A stretch of 18,222 nucleotides of DNA from Clostridium sp. CAG:1024 (GTDB lineage Bacteria; Bacillota; Clostridia; Christensenellales; CAG-138), in assembly GCA_000432015.1 (NCBI GenBank), contig HF985456.1:12981-31202 (forward strand), written 5' to 3'. This document shows positions 1-6,857 of this stretch, piece after piece. A program made the translations under genes and the position numbers. Numbering within the stretch: the stretch's first letter is position 1; every line of letters begins with the position of its first letter. The notes under the pieces were generated by a model that made no database searches, was not told the origin of the DNA, and worked only from the letters and a program-made list of their open reading frames with translations.

Positions 1-623
1 GAAAATCCTTCAAACAGCCAGCCAACGACCGTTCCGAGCACAGTCGATACGAGCCCGGACACCAGCAATGCGATCAGGATATACTGACCATATTGCCGCA
101 GGAACATGAAAAATTTCGGAATATACCGCATGAACAGGCTCTCAAACACATGCGAGCCATCCAATGGATAAATCGGAAGAAGGTTGAACACCGCAAGCGA
201 CAGATTGATCGTTACGATCGAAAGGAAGATCGTATAGAACGCCTCATTGCTCCCGAGATTCCAGCGATAGACGCCGAAATAGAAAAGGATCGTCGCAAAA
301 AACGCTACGACGAGGTTCATCGCAATGCCCGCAAGCGATACGATAATGTCATCGCGCCGATAGTTCTTGAAGTTGCGCGGATTCACGGGAACAGGTTTTG
401 CCCAGCCGAATCCAACGACCAGCAGGCAAAGAAAGCCGAACAGGTCGATGTGCGCAAAAGGATTCAGCGTCATGCGGCCGAGGTTTTTCGCCGTCGGATC
501 TCCGAGCTTATCCGCCGCAAACGCATGCGCCCACTCATGCACGGTCAATCCGATGATGATCGCGGGCAGCGTATACAGCAGCGACAATGGATCTTGCAGG
601 ATACTTGAAAGCCTTCCGAACAC
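1..623 (-). CDS. Site-2 protease family (M50) intramembrane zinc metalloprotease, 3' end outside window
   Basis: The 207 visible residues form a polytopic membrane protein with the zinc-binding HEWAH (HExxH, residues 29-33) in the first hydrophobic segment. The second family motif, NLLPIYPLDG (147-156), supplies the third metal ligand Asp. These two motifs at this spacing define the compact bacterial M50/S2P family, which cuts substrates within the membrane. The protein lacks an N-terminal PDZ insertion, so it resembles the small orphan rhomboid-like S2P proteins of Clostridia rather than RseP. I chose the GTG at 623-621 because AAGGAGG lies at 631-637, 7 nt upstream, and because the frame begins there with a typical short cytoplasmic or amphipathic lead. 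The C-terminus runs off the left edge. The gene lies 71 nt downstream of the carboxypeptidase homologue on the same strand and has its own promoter. The substrate is unknown. Confidence 0.93.
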   Translation of the reverse strand, partial: MFGRLSSILQDPLSLLYTLPAIIIGLTVHEWAHAFAADKLGDPTAKNLGRMTLNPFAHIDLFGFLCLLVVGFGWAKPVPVNPRNFKNYRRDDIIVSLAGIAMNLVVAFFATILFYFGVYRWNLGSNEAFYTIFLSIVTINLSLAVFNLLPIYPLDGSHVFESLFMRYIPKFFMFLRQYGQYILIALLVSGLVSTVLGTVVGWLFEGF

Positions 624-648
624 AAAACACCCTCCTTACATTTCCTCT

Positions 649-677
649 ATTATACGAGATTGCAAGGAGGGATGCAA
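649..677 (-). promoter_or_regulatory. Sigma-A type promoter for the site-2 protease gene
   Basis: On the minus strand, TTGCAT (677-672) and a perfect TATAAT (654-649) are separated by 17 nt. Transcription would start about 642, giving a leader of about 20 nt that carries the AAGGAGG site. The promoter lies in the 71-nt gap after the upstream gene, so the protease can be expressed independently. A related sequence lies upstream of the carboxypeptidase homologue (1865-1895). Confidence 0.7.
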
Positions 678-694
678 GCGCATTGCGGGCTTTG

Positions 695-1837
695 TCAGCC
701 GCCCGCAAGAAACGCCGCCGCGATCGCGGAAAACACATCGCGCCAGCCAAACGCCTCCACGCTGCGATCCGCATACAGCGGGATCTCTGCAAGCACCGTG
801 CCCTCCGCGTCCTGATACACGATTCGGCCGAGCGCAACGGAATCGTCGATAGGCGCGATCAGTCGATCCGGTGTCTCCAGTGTCTGTCGCAGGTCGCGTT
901 CGGCGCTTTTGGGCAAGAGCAGGCGCACCTCCTCACGCGCGATCAGCTGCACCGTCTTTTCCGTTCCGTCCTGGACGGACAGCTCGGGGACGACCACCTC
1001 ACCGGCTTTGAGACACCGCTTTGATACAAAATTCGCGAAGCCGAAATTCAACATGGTTTCCGCCGCCTCGAACCGTGCATTTGCCGTGTCTGCGCCGATC
1101 ACGACCGCGATAAAAGCCGTTCCCGAGCGTTCTGCTGCAAACACGCCGCAATAGGTACTCGTTCCCGCAGAACCCGTCACAAGTCCTTTGCACCCCGTAT
1201 AAGAACGAATCATACGGTTCGCATTGACGAGCTCCGTTTCCCTGCCGTCGGAATGCTTGAGAAAGTCACGATAGAGCAGGCAGTATTTTTGATATGTTCC
1301 GCTCGCAAGCGCACGCTTCCCGAGCTTTGCCAGTTCCTGTGCGGAAAACTGCATTCCTGTTCCGCACGCATCCGTCATTGTGCGTTCCACACCTGCGAGT
1401 CGAAGCGTCGCGTTGATATTATCGACAAACACGCTTTCCGAGCCAAAGGCGTTTTCCCCAAGCGTCACGATCGCATCTCCGGCGGAGATCATCACCGCTG
1501 CTTTCATCAGTTCGCCCGCGCAAATCGTCTCCCCGTCCGAAAGAAACGCTGTCGGCCCGCTGATCTTTGCCGCACGGGCGCTGACACGCATTTCCGACGC
1601 AGCCGCGATCACGCCCTCGTCAAACGCTTCCGCAAGCGTCAGGATCGCGGGAAGCTTCACAAGGCCCGCCACATTAAACGGCGCGTCTCCGAACGACGAA
1701 TACAGGATCGTATCACTTCCCACGTCCATAAGCACGGCCGCAACCATTGGTGTATCCACTTTGAGCTCCTCCGCTCGTGTACGCGTTACAGGCAGCAGCG
1801 CTGCAAACGCCATGATCGCACAAAGCAACCGTTTCAT
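695..1837 (-). CDS. Secreted D,D-carboxypeptidase (peptidase S11, DacF/PBP5-like) homologue, predicted catalytically inactive
   Basis: The 380-residue protein has a signal peptide (about 1-22), an S11 transpeptidase-like domain (about 28-275), a PBP5-type C-terminal beta domain (about 276-360) and a C-terminal amphipathic or hydrophobic tail, the usual order for D-Ala-D-Ala carboxypeptidases that trim peptidoglycan stem peptides. All three active-site motifs are altered. SxxK is GLVK (58-61), so the acyl-accepting serine is glycine. SxN is SAG (118-120). KTG is VTG (220-222). The flanking residues still match the family, for example the segment before VTG and the later FGFANF, and the frame is intact, so this looks like a maintained pseudoenzyme rather than decay. 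It could bind muropeptides or regulate a partner. ATG at 1837 follows a G-rich stretch with a GGGGGGATGAG-type ribosome site. The fold is secure; inactivity is inferred from the motifs. Confidence 0.9.
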   Translation of the reverse strand: MKRLLCAIMAFAALLPVTRTRAEELKVDTPMVAAVLMDVGSDTILYSSFGDAPFNVAGLVKLPAILTLAEAFDEGVIAAASEMRVSARAAKISGPTAFLSDGETICAGELMKAAVMISAGDAIVTLGENAFGSESVFVDNINATLRLAGVERTMTDACGTGMQFSAQELAKLGKRALASGTYQKYCLLYRDFLKHSDGRETELVNANRMIRSYTGCKGLVTGSAGTSTYCGVFAAERSGTAFIAVVIGADTANARFEAAETMLNFGFANFVSKRCLKAGEVVVPELSVQDGTEKTVQLIAREEVRLLLPKSAERDLRQTLETPDRLIAPIDDSVALGRIVYQDAEGTVLAEIPLYADRSVEAFGWRDVFSAIAAAFLAGG

Positions 1838-1864
1838 CTCTCATCCCCCCCAATTTCACTACTA

Positions 1865-1895
1865 CTCTATGTCGGAGATTGAAGGAATCATGCAA
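1865..1895 (-). promoter_or_regulatory. Possible promoter/regulatory element upstream of the carboxypeptidase homologue
   Basis: Read on the plus strand, this segment shares CTCTAT, GAGATTG, AAGGA and ATGCAA in the same order and nearly the same spacing as 645-677, the site-2 protease promoter. On the minus strand it offers TTGCAT (1895-1890) but only a poor -10 such as CATAGA. It may be a weak or regulated promoter sharing a control element with the protease gene. Confidence 0.3.
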
Positions 1896-1911
1896 AGTCT
1901 TAGCGAAAGAA

Positions 1912-1943
1912 ACGGCTCCGATCCGTATTTGGATCAGAGCCGT
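1912..1943 (-). terminator. Rho-independent terminator of the surface-protein gene
   Basis: The minus-strand RNA would form a 13-bp stem, ACGGCTCTGATCC against GGATCGGAGCCGT with one U-G pair, around a 6-nt loop. It is followed by TTCTTTCG. It lies about 37 nt after the stop codon at 1981. Confidence 0.8.
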
Positions 1944-1980
1944 ATTGTCAGGTCTTATTCAGTTTTGCGGCGTGCTGCGG

Positions 1981-3654
1981 TCAGCGTGCGTTCTTTCGCT
2001 TTCCCAACTTGCGATCCACATATACAAGGCCGACGATCGCGAGGATCGAAGCGCCCATGATGACCGCACCCAGCACCTTGCTGCCGGAATCGCCGGTGAG
2101 CGGGACACCCTTGCTGTTCACGAACGAAGCCACCGAAGTCTTGCCGGCTACGATCGTTCCCTTTGCGCCGCTCGAGCTGACACGATATCCCTCGTGATCG
2201 CTCTCTTTGACCTCGTACTTCGTGCCTTCCGGAATGTTCGGCAGCGTGATGCTCTCGCCATGCTTGAGCTGGAACGTGAAGGTATCGGCAGGCTGATCGC
2301 CGTATGCGACAGCACGGTCGAAGGTCACCGTAAAGGTGAACAGTTTCGTCTTATCGCCTTTTTCGCCGGTCACGGTCTTCTTGATCTTGAGCGAACCCAT
2401 GCCGATCTCCGGCACCATATAGTAGATCGTTGCGACGTTCGCCGCCGCGTCCGTACCAATCACGATGTCGCCCGTATCACTGTGATAGGCATATCCTGCG
2501 ATCTCCTTCTTTGCCGACGAGGTCACGACCTTTGCGCCGTACAACGCGGTACCCGTCGTATCCTCAGCAAGCTGCTTGTTGCTGCCAAGCTCCACATGGT
2601 GGATCGTGTAGCCGTAGCTCTGCCGTGCATAGTAGATCGTCGCTTCGTTCTCATCCTCGCCCATCACGATCTCTGCAATATCGCAGCTATCGTAGGCAAA
2701 GCCCGCAATGTTCTTCTTCTGTGCTGCAACGTCGATCGTTGTGCCGAGCGGAGCGGTTCCAATCGTATCTTCCGCAAGATTGCCCGTGGTCTTTCCCTTC
2801 TCGACGTGATGGATCGTATAGTTTCTCGTGTAGGTGACGGTGTGCTCAACGTGCTCTGCCGGCATATTGCCGCTGACCACGGCCTGATCCGGCGTATGTC
2901 CCGCGACGGCGGGCGAGGTCACCTCATACGGTTTTTCAAAGACCAACCTGCCGGAATAGTCTTCGGCGGCCTTCGATCCATCCTCAAAGACATAGTGAAT
3001 GGTCAGGTCATAATAGTTGCGCACATAGTAGATCCGGACCGTTGTTCCGGTCTTTGCGATCGTTGCCTGCGTGAAGTCTAATGCGGTAAACCCGGTATAG
3101 ACCTTTGCAGCAGCAGCGGTCTGTTCGCCGACCTTGCCGGGAATCGTCTCTTTTTCATCGGGCGTATCGGGGTAGGTACCGTCGAGTTTCTCTTTGTAGT
3201 GCTCGACCGTATAATCCGCGTTATTCTCCTGGATCAAGTTCCAAACCGCATAGAGGACGGTGTTGCCCTTAATCTCGAACGTATCGTCAGCTTTGTAAAC
3301 CACCGTCGGGGAAGGCGTCGTGCTCCAGCCCGCGAACCTGCTGCCTTCTACTTGCAGCGTGCAGTCCTTGACGCGAACTACGTCACCGGCAATATACGTC
3401 TCCGTATCGCCGTACTGCGACGTGCCGTTCATATACTTCAGCGTGTAGGTCTCCGTTGTCTGATCGGACTTCCACTGCGCATACAGATGCGTGGTGGAAT
3501 TGGCTTTGACCGACAGCGAGCGATTTATACCGCTGCCCGTGCCGTTCGCCTTCGTGTTCCACGGAGAAGATGCAGGGCTATAACCAGCGAGCGGGCGCCG
3601 TGAACCCAAGGTCCGCGGGCGCTTTAACGGGAAGCGTATAACCGGTATTCGCAA
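1981..3654 (-). pseudogene. C-terminal part of frameshifted LPXTG-like wall-anchored surface protein (InlB and MucBP-type repeats)
   Basis: This 557-codon open frame continues the gene that begins at 4309. It has no ATG start or ribosome site, and homology-like sequence begins about 3588. It carries two Listeria-Bacteroides (InlB B) style repeats (about 25-62 and 69-139, each ending LYAxW). Four MucBP-like units of about 65 residues follow (about 147-413), two of which open with the same YTIHHVE and contain AEDTxGTA. Next comes a domain like those with Lys-Asn isopeptide bonds (about 419-514: LKIKKTVTG, YEVKES, FVNS). The sorting signal is VPLTGD (517-522), then a hydrophobic stretch and the tail KRKNAR. 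Such proteins are cut by sortase and linked to peptidoglycan, often as adhesins. No sortase is in the window. Isopeptide bonding and adhesion are inferences. A terminator follows at 1912-1943. Confidence 0.85.
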
Positions 3655-4309
3655 TATTGTAGCCTGCGCGAATGGTGTACTTAAAAGTCTGCGTATAGTC
3701 CGTCCCGCTCGGATAGTTGGAGTGGTACACGACGGTGCAGTTCATCGAGTACTGGCCTTCGCCGATCACTTCCGAACCGTCGCCGGTCTCGCCGCCGCCG
3801 GTGCCTTCGCCCTCAGGCACATAGCCGCGTGTCCAATACGTCATGGTACCCGTCGAGGAGTTGCAGCTCCAATTGACGGTTGTGCCGACCTGCTGGCTCA
3901 ACGTGGACGGGAAATACCAGTTGCCGGAAACGTGGTCCACTTTGCAGTCGCTGTTGATGAACTTCGTGATCGGCGGGATTCTGTAATCGTCCGACTGGAT
4001 TTTCTCGTCGCCTTTACGGCAGGTATCGGTGCCGATATTGTCGTAGGACTTGTTGCTGACCATGTCAAAGATGCGAATCTTGATCGTGATCTTGTCATCC
4101 GGATCCCAGCTGCTCTTAAACAGTTCCGGTTCGTCCTGCTCGAGTTCTTCCTGCTCGAGCACAGGGGCACCGCCCCCTTCAGTGTCGTTGGCCGAGATAT
4201 TCTCGTCTGTATCGCCAGCGCCCTCTGCGAGCACCCCCACCGGCAGCATCGCAAGGACAAACAAAACAGACAGGAATATTGCCAGGAATCTGTTCATGCG
4301 TCTTGTCAT
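3578..4309 (-). CDS. N-terminal part of the frameshifted surface protein: signal peptide plus unrecognised N domain
   Basis: ATG at 4309 is preceded by AGGAGGA (4323-4317) with 7 nt spacing, so it is preferred over the in-frame ATG at 4339. The product has a clear Sec signal peptide (basic MTRRMNR, hydrophobic core, likely cut after VLA at 28). An acidic, low-complexity stretch rich in E and D follows (about 29-65), then a domain I do not recognise (about 66-165) with several cysteines, and a Gly/Glu linker. The reading ends GFTAPARWL and a TAG at 3578-3580. The +1 frame from 3588 instead gives AGYSPASSPWNTKANGTG, the expected continuation of an InlB-type repeat. Alone this fragment would be secreted but not anchored. 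The surface protein is therefore broken, mis-sequenced or made by recoding; the sequence cannot decide which. Confidence 0.85.
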   Translation of the reverse strand: MTRRMNRFLAIFLSVLFVLAMLPVGVLAEGAGDTDENISANDTEGGGAPVLEQEELEQDEPELFKSSWDPDDKITIKIRIFDMVSNKSYDNIGTDTCRKGDEKIQSDDYRIPPITKFINSDCKVDHVSGNWYFPSTLSQQVGTTVNWSCNSSTGTMTYWTRGYVPEGEGTGGGETGDGSEVIGEGQYSMNCTVVYHSNYPSGTDYTQTFKYTIRAGYNIANTGYTLPVKAPADLGFTAPARWL

Positions 4310-4398
4310 AACTTGTTCCTCCTGTAAAATACTCTCCAAGTCAATACAATGTGCAAACTTATGGTATCAATATCCGCAAGCACACCCCTTACAGGGGC

Positions 4399-4427
4399 AT
4401 TATAACCCGTAGCGCCCGGTATTTCAA
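4399..4427 (-). promoter_or_regulatory. Sigma-A type promoter of the surface-protein gene
   Basis: On the minus strand, TTGAAA (4427-4422), a 17-nt spacer and TATAAT (4404-4399) make a near-consensus promoter. The predicted transcript begins about 4392 and has an 80-nt leader. Its first bases can fold into a short hairpin, CCCCT-gta-AGGGG, which could stabilise the 5' end. Confidence 0.75.
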
Positions 4428-4548
4428 TGGGGCAATACAATTTTAAACAACTTTTACGAACGTTCGCCAAAGGCGGCAAAGCAACGCCATATGCTCTTCG
4501 TCGGGCCTACGCACGATCTTTTGCAGGAGACCGTTCTCCACGCTCCGA

Positions 4549-5442
4549 TCAATCCTTTTTTCGGAGCAGGCTCAGTAAAACGTATCCGCCGATCAGTACG
4601 GCGATCGACACAGTCATCACGCCGTACATGGCGCCGATGCTGACCTTTTCGCCGTAAAAATATAGGTTGCAATCAATGGAGTCCTTGATCCCTTCCACCA
4701 CTTCTGCAGGGAAACAAAGCTTTTCCATCTCCGCATACACGCCGTTCAGTGCATGATTGCGAAGCAATGCCGTTCCGTATGTGCCCGGGAAAAAGGACAG
4801 GACCTTCTGCAGGCCTTTTCCGAAGCTGGAAATAGGCATGTATGCGCCGCAAATGAAACCATAGCCCGCGCTGACGACGGTGCCGACCGCCGAGCCCTGT
4901 CCGCTGGTGGAAAGGTTACAATTGATGACGGAGGACAGCGCCGTGCCAAACAGCACAAGGACGAACACGTCCAGGCACAGCAAAAGCACATCGGCAACGG
5001 TTAGATACCAGCCGGTCACGGCCAAATACCCAAGGCAGGCGCCCAGCGCCACAAGGCAGATCAGCAGGGTCGACAGCGCGCTCGATGCAAAATAGCTAAA
5101 CGCGAGCGTCGATCTCTTCACCGGGCTCATGGTCAGATCGCGCCTTGCACCGCTGGTCTTATCCTGCACCATCAAGAGATTGGAACAAAACGCCACCGTC
5201 ACGCAGCATACCGCCAGCAGAGAAGAAACCAGCTGTCCGCCGACCGTGCCGTTGATGAGGGCTTCTTCCACGGTAAAACCGGCAGGCACAGCGGAAGCAA
5301 AAGACTCCTTATAGACCTTTGCGAGAAAGGTAGCATATAGCACAAGAAGAATGATCGGCGTAATGAGGGAGGTAAAAAACATTCCCTTGTCCCTGAAAAA
5401 CAGTTTGCAGTTGCGCTTGATGAGCGCGCCGAGTCCCGTCAT
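4549..5442 (-). CDS. ABC-2 type transporter permease
   Basis: The 297-residue protein starts with a basic cytoplasmic segment containing KLFFRDKG, typical of ABC-2 permeases. About six membrane segments follow, near residues 22-42, 69-90, 112-141, 148-170, 185-205 and 268-292, with an extracytoplasmic loop after the first and a long one before the last. ABC-2 permeases of this size pair with a DrrA-like ATPase and export drugs, lipids, peptides or glycans. The start overlaps the end of the ATPase gene by 4 nt (ATGA), indicating translational coupling and a dedicated two-component exporter. The substrate cannot be told from sequence. No convincing terminator is visible in the 120 nt after its stop. 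The gene ends with a lysine-rich tail (RKKD). Confidence 0.92.
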   Translation of the reverse strand: MTGLGALIKRNCKLFFRDKGMFFTSLITPIILLVLYATFLAKVYKESFASAVPAGFTVEEALINGTVGGQLVSSLLAVCCVTVAFCSNLLMVQDKTSGARRDLTMSPVKRSTLAFSYFASSALSTLLICLVALGACLGYLAVTGWYLTVADVLLLCLDVFVLVLFGTALSSVINCNLSTSGQGSAVGTVVSAGYGFICGAYMPISSFGKGLQKVLSFFPGTYGTALLRNHALNGVYAEMEKLCFPAEVVEGIKDSIDCNLYFYGEKVSIGAMYGVMTVSIAVLIGGYVLLSLLRKKD

Positions 5443-6353
5443 TTCCCTTCCCCTCCAATCAGCTTTTTGCCGGTCACTGCAAGGAATACATCGTCCATCT
5501 TTCCTTTGGTGATCTCATAATCCGTAAACAGCGCGGGGTTTTCCAGAATCAGCTTCGTGGCCTCGCCCGTATTCGGCACCTCGATGCGCCATCCGTCCCG
5601 AACGGCGGTATATGCGCGTCCCAAGGCTTTGACAGCGGACTCTTCCACGCCATAGAGCGTCACAAAATCGCCGGCATAGGTATTCTTCAGCTCCAACGGC
5701 GTTCCTTCGCCCGCGATCTTCCCGCCGTCCAAAATGATCACATAGTCGGCGTCGACCGCTTCCTCCATGTAGTGTGTGGTCAGAAACACCGTCAGCTTCT
5801 CCCGTTTCCGAAGTTCCGTGACCACGTCCCACAGCAGTTTCCTCGTCTGCGGATCAAGGCCCGTGGTCGGTTCGTCGAAAACGAGGATCCTGGGACGATG
5901 AAGCAGGGCTCTTGCGATGTCAATGCGGCGGCGCTGCCCGCCGGAGAGTTTCCCCACCGGACGGTTCAGGATGTTTTCAAAGTCCAGCAGCTTCGCGAGC
6001 TCCGTTAAGCGCTGTGCAAATTCTGCGCCCCGAATGCCATACAGGGCAGCGCGGCTTTGCAGATTGTCCCGCACGCTCAACGCCGCATCCAGCACAGAGT
6101 TTTGAAATACCACGCCCAGCTCCCGTTTGATATGATCGAGGTTATGATCCAAGTCCGCGCCGTCGATCTCCACAAAGCCGCCATCCTTGCCGAGCTGACC
6201 GCACATAATGTTGATGGTCGTCGATTTGCCCGCGCCATTGATGCCGAGAAAGGCGAACAGCTCCCCCTCTTTCACACGAAAGCTCAGATCCTGAACTGCC
6301 TTTACTTCCCCAAAGCTCTTGCTCAGGTGCTCTATTCTGATAATATCTTCCAT
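5439..6353 (-). CDS. ABC transporter ATP-binding protein (DrrA/CcmA-like export ATPase)
   Basis: The 304-residue protein is a complete nucleotide-binding subunit. Visible motifs are Walker A GINGAGKST (37-45), Q-loop Gln84 in VVFQNS, signature LSGGQ (136-140), Walker B ILVFDE (156-161), the D-loop GLD after it, and the switch histidine in TTHYMEEA (194). A C-terminal extension of about 80 residues, beyond the core, is typical of the DrrA/multidrug and polysaccharide export class. It energises the permease encoded immediately downstream, with which it overlaps by 4 nt. ATG at 6353 has AAGGAA a few bases upstream, and a short open frame ends 1 nt before it (TAG G ATG), which may couple translation. 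Its transcript probably starts near 6592, leaving an unusually long leader of about 240 nt. The substrate is unknown. Confidence 0.95.
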   Translation of the reverse strand: MEDIIRIEHLSKSFGEVKAVQDLSFRVKEGELFAFLGINGAGKSTTINIMCGQLGKDGGFVEIDGADLDHNLDHIKRELGVVFQNSVLDAALSVRDNLQSRAALYGIRGAEFAQRLTELAKLLDFENILNRPVGKLSGGQRRRIDIARALLHRPRILVFDEPTTGLDPQTRKLLWDVVTELRKREKLTVFLTTHYMEEAVDADYVIILDGGKIAGEGTPLELKNTYAGDFVTLYGVEESAVKALGRAYTAVRDGWRIEVPNTGEATKLILENPALFTDYEITKGKMDDVFLAVTGKKLIGGEGK

Positions 6354-6354
6354 C

Positions 6355-6489
6355 CTATTCCTTGTTCCTCTCTTTCACTAAAAAGACGTTTGAGGCACTG
6401 TTTCCCTTCCGGCCTGTTCTCGGGCGGCTGCTGCAGCTCGACTGCGTCAGCAGCACTGCCGCGGTGATTGCAAACGTCTCTCTTGTCAT
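6355..6489 (-). CDS. Possible 44-codon leader ORF before the ABC ATPase (uncertain)
   Basis: A short frame, starting MTRETFAITAAVLL and ending VKERNKE, stops one base before the ATPase start codon. It has a hydrophobic stretch followed by TQSSC, loosely like a lipoprotein leader, then a basic tail. The ribosome site upstream is poor (TTGCGGAAA). Its main support is the tight stop-start arrangement inside an unusually long leader; it may equally be chance. A second, longer frame overlaps it and the ATPase start and looks even less like a protein. Confidence 0.2.
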   Translation of the reverse strand: MTRETFAITAAVLLTQSSCSSRPRTGRKGNSASNVFLVKERNKE

Positions 6490-6562
6490 TTTCCGCAAGC
6501 GCAGCCATCGCCCGCGTCGTCTCGCGATGGGGCATCAGCGGTCGCAGTCCGAATTTAAAGAT

Positions 6563-6576
6563 GCATCAAGTGATGC
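6563..6576. promoter_or_regulatory. Palindromic candidate operator in the ABC leader
   Basis: GCATCA-AG-TGATGC is a perfect 6+6 inverted repeat about 16-30 nt downstream of the predicted ABC transcription start, where a repressor would block elongation or initiation. Neighbouring GATG...CATC copies (for example GATGCGCAACATC at 6572-6584) repeat the same half-site. No regulator gene is nearby to assign it to. Confidence 0.4.
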
Positions 6577-6598
6577 GCAACATCTAATGTGCGTCGTC

Positions 6599-6627
6599 AT
6601 TATACTGAGGCAGGGAACGTTTGTCAA
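6599..6627 (-). promoter_or_regulatory. Consensus sigma-A promoter driving the ABC exporter operon
   Basis: On the minus strand, TTGACA (6627-6622), a 17-nt spacer and TATAAT (6604-6599) match the consensus exactly. Transcription would start about 6592, roughly 240 nt before the ATPase start codon. The leader contains the palindrome at 6563-6576 and a 7-bp hairpin, CCATCGC/GCGATGG, around 6511-6536. Such a strong promoter with a long leader suggests control by a repressor or by the leader itself. Confidence 0.75.
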
Positions 6628-6676
6628 TGATTCGGGGGATTTGTCTTGTGCGGTTCCTGCGCTTCTGAAATTCCGT

Positions 6677-6704
6677 TTGACATCTCGGGGATCCGTAGTA
6701 TAAT
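6677..6704 (+). promoter_or_regulatory. Consensus sigma-A promoter, plus strand, for the sRNA-like unit
   Basis: TTGACA (6677-6682), a 16-nt spacer and TATAAT (6699-6704) are both perfect hexamers. The promoter diverges from the ABC promoter, the two -35 boxes being 49 nt apart. It points into a stretch with no credible protein frame that ends in a strong terminator 77 nt after the -10 box. Confidence 0.75.
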
Positions 6705-6710
6705 ACAGGT

Positions 6711-6781
6711 AACCGTCCTTAGGGGCGGGGGGCTTCGGGCTGCCGGGTGCTGTCGCATGATAACATCCGGCGGCCTTTTTT
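6711..6781 (+). ncRNA. Probable small RNA of about 71 nt, unidentified family
   Basis: A perfect consensus promoter ends at 6704, and an intrinsic terminator ends at 6781. The predicted RNA folds into two hairpins. The first pairs CCGTCC (6713-6718) with GGGCGG (6723-6728) over a TTAG loop. The second is the 12-bp terminator stem at 6738-6775 with a 14-nt loop (6750-6763). A single-stranded GC-rich joint with a CTTCGG element lies between them. There is no ribosome site followed by a reasonable reading frame. I do not recognise a known riboswitch or sRNA family. A regulatory sRNA made from its own promoter is the simplest reading; an attenuated leader is possible, but the next gene downstream lies on the opposite strand. 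Confidence 0.6.
6738..6781 (+). terminator. Rho-independent terminator of the sRNA-like unit
   Basis: GGCTGCCGGGTG (6738-6749) pairs with CATCCGGCGGCC (6764-6775) in a 12-bp stem with two G-U pairs and a 14-nt loop, followed directly by six T (6776-6781). The opposite strand has no T-run after the stem, so it acts on the plus strand only. Confidence 0.85.
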
Positions 6782-6857
6782 GTTCGAAATCCCGGTACTG
6801 TCTGTATGCGGAGGCCGTTCCCGCCGCAGGGATCGGACACGACTTTCATGCAATGAT

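Noticed and set aside
1879..3081. Long plus-strand open frame opposite the surface-protein gene
   Set aside because: The translation is rich in Arg, His and Cys without domain structure, while the minus strand gives repeats and a sorting signal.
4457..4466. Palindrome CGAACGTTCG, similar to a Gram-positive LexA box
   Set aside because: The LexA site needs CGAAC and GTTCG separated by four bases; here the halves overlap without a spacer, and it lies downstream of a gene end.
6332..6535. 67-codon minus-strand frame overlapping the ABC ATPase start
   Set aside because: It overlaps the ATPase start codon out of frame, is strongly hydrophilic without pattern and has no ribosome site.
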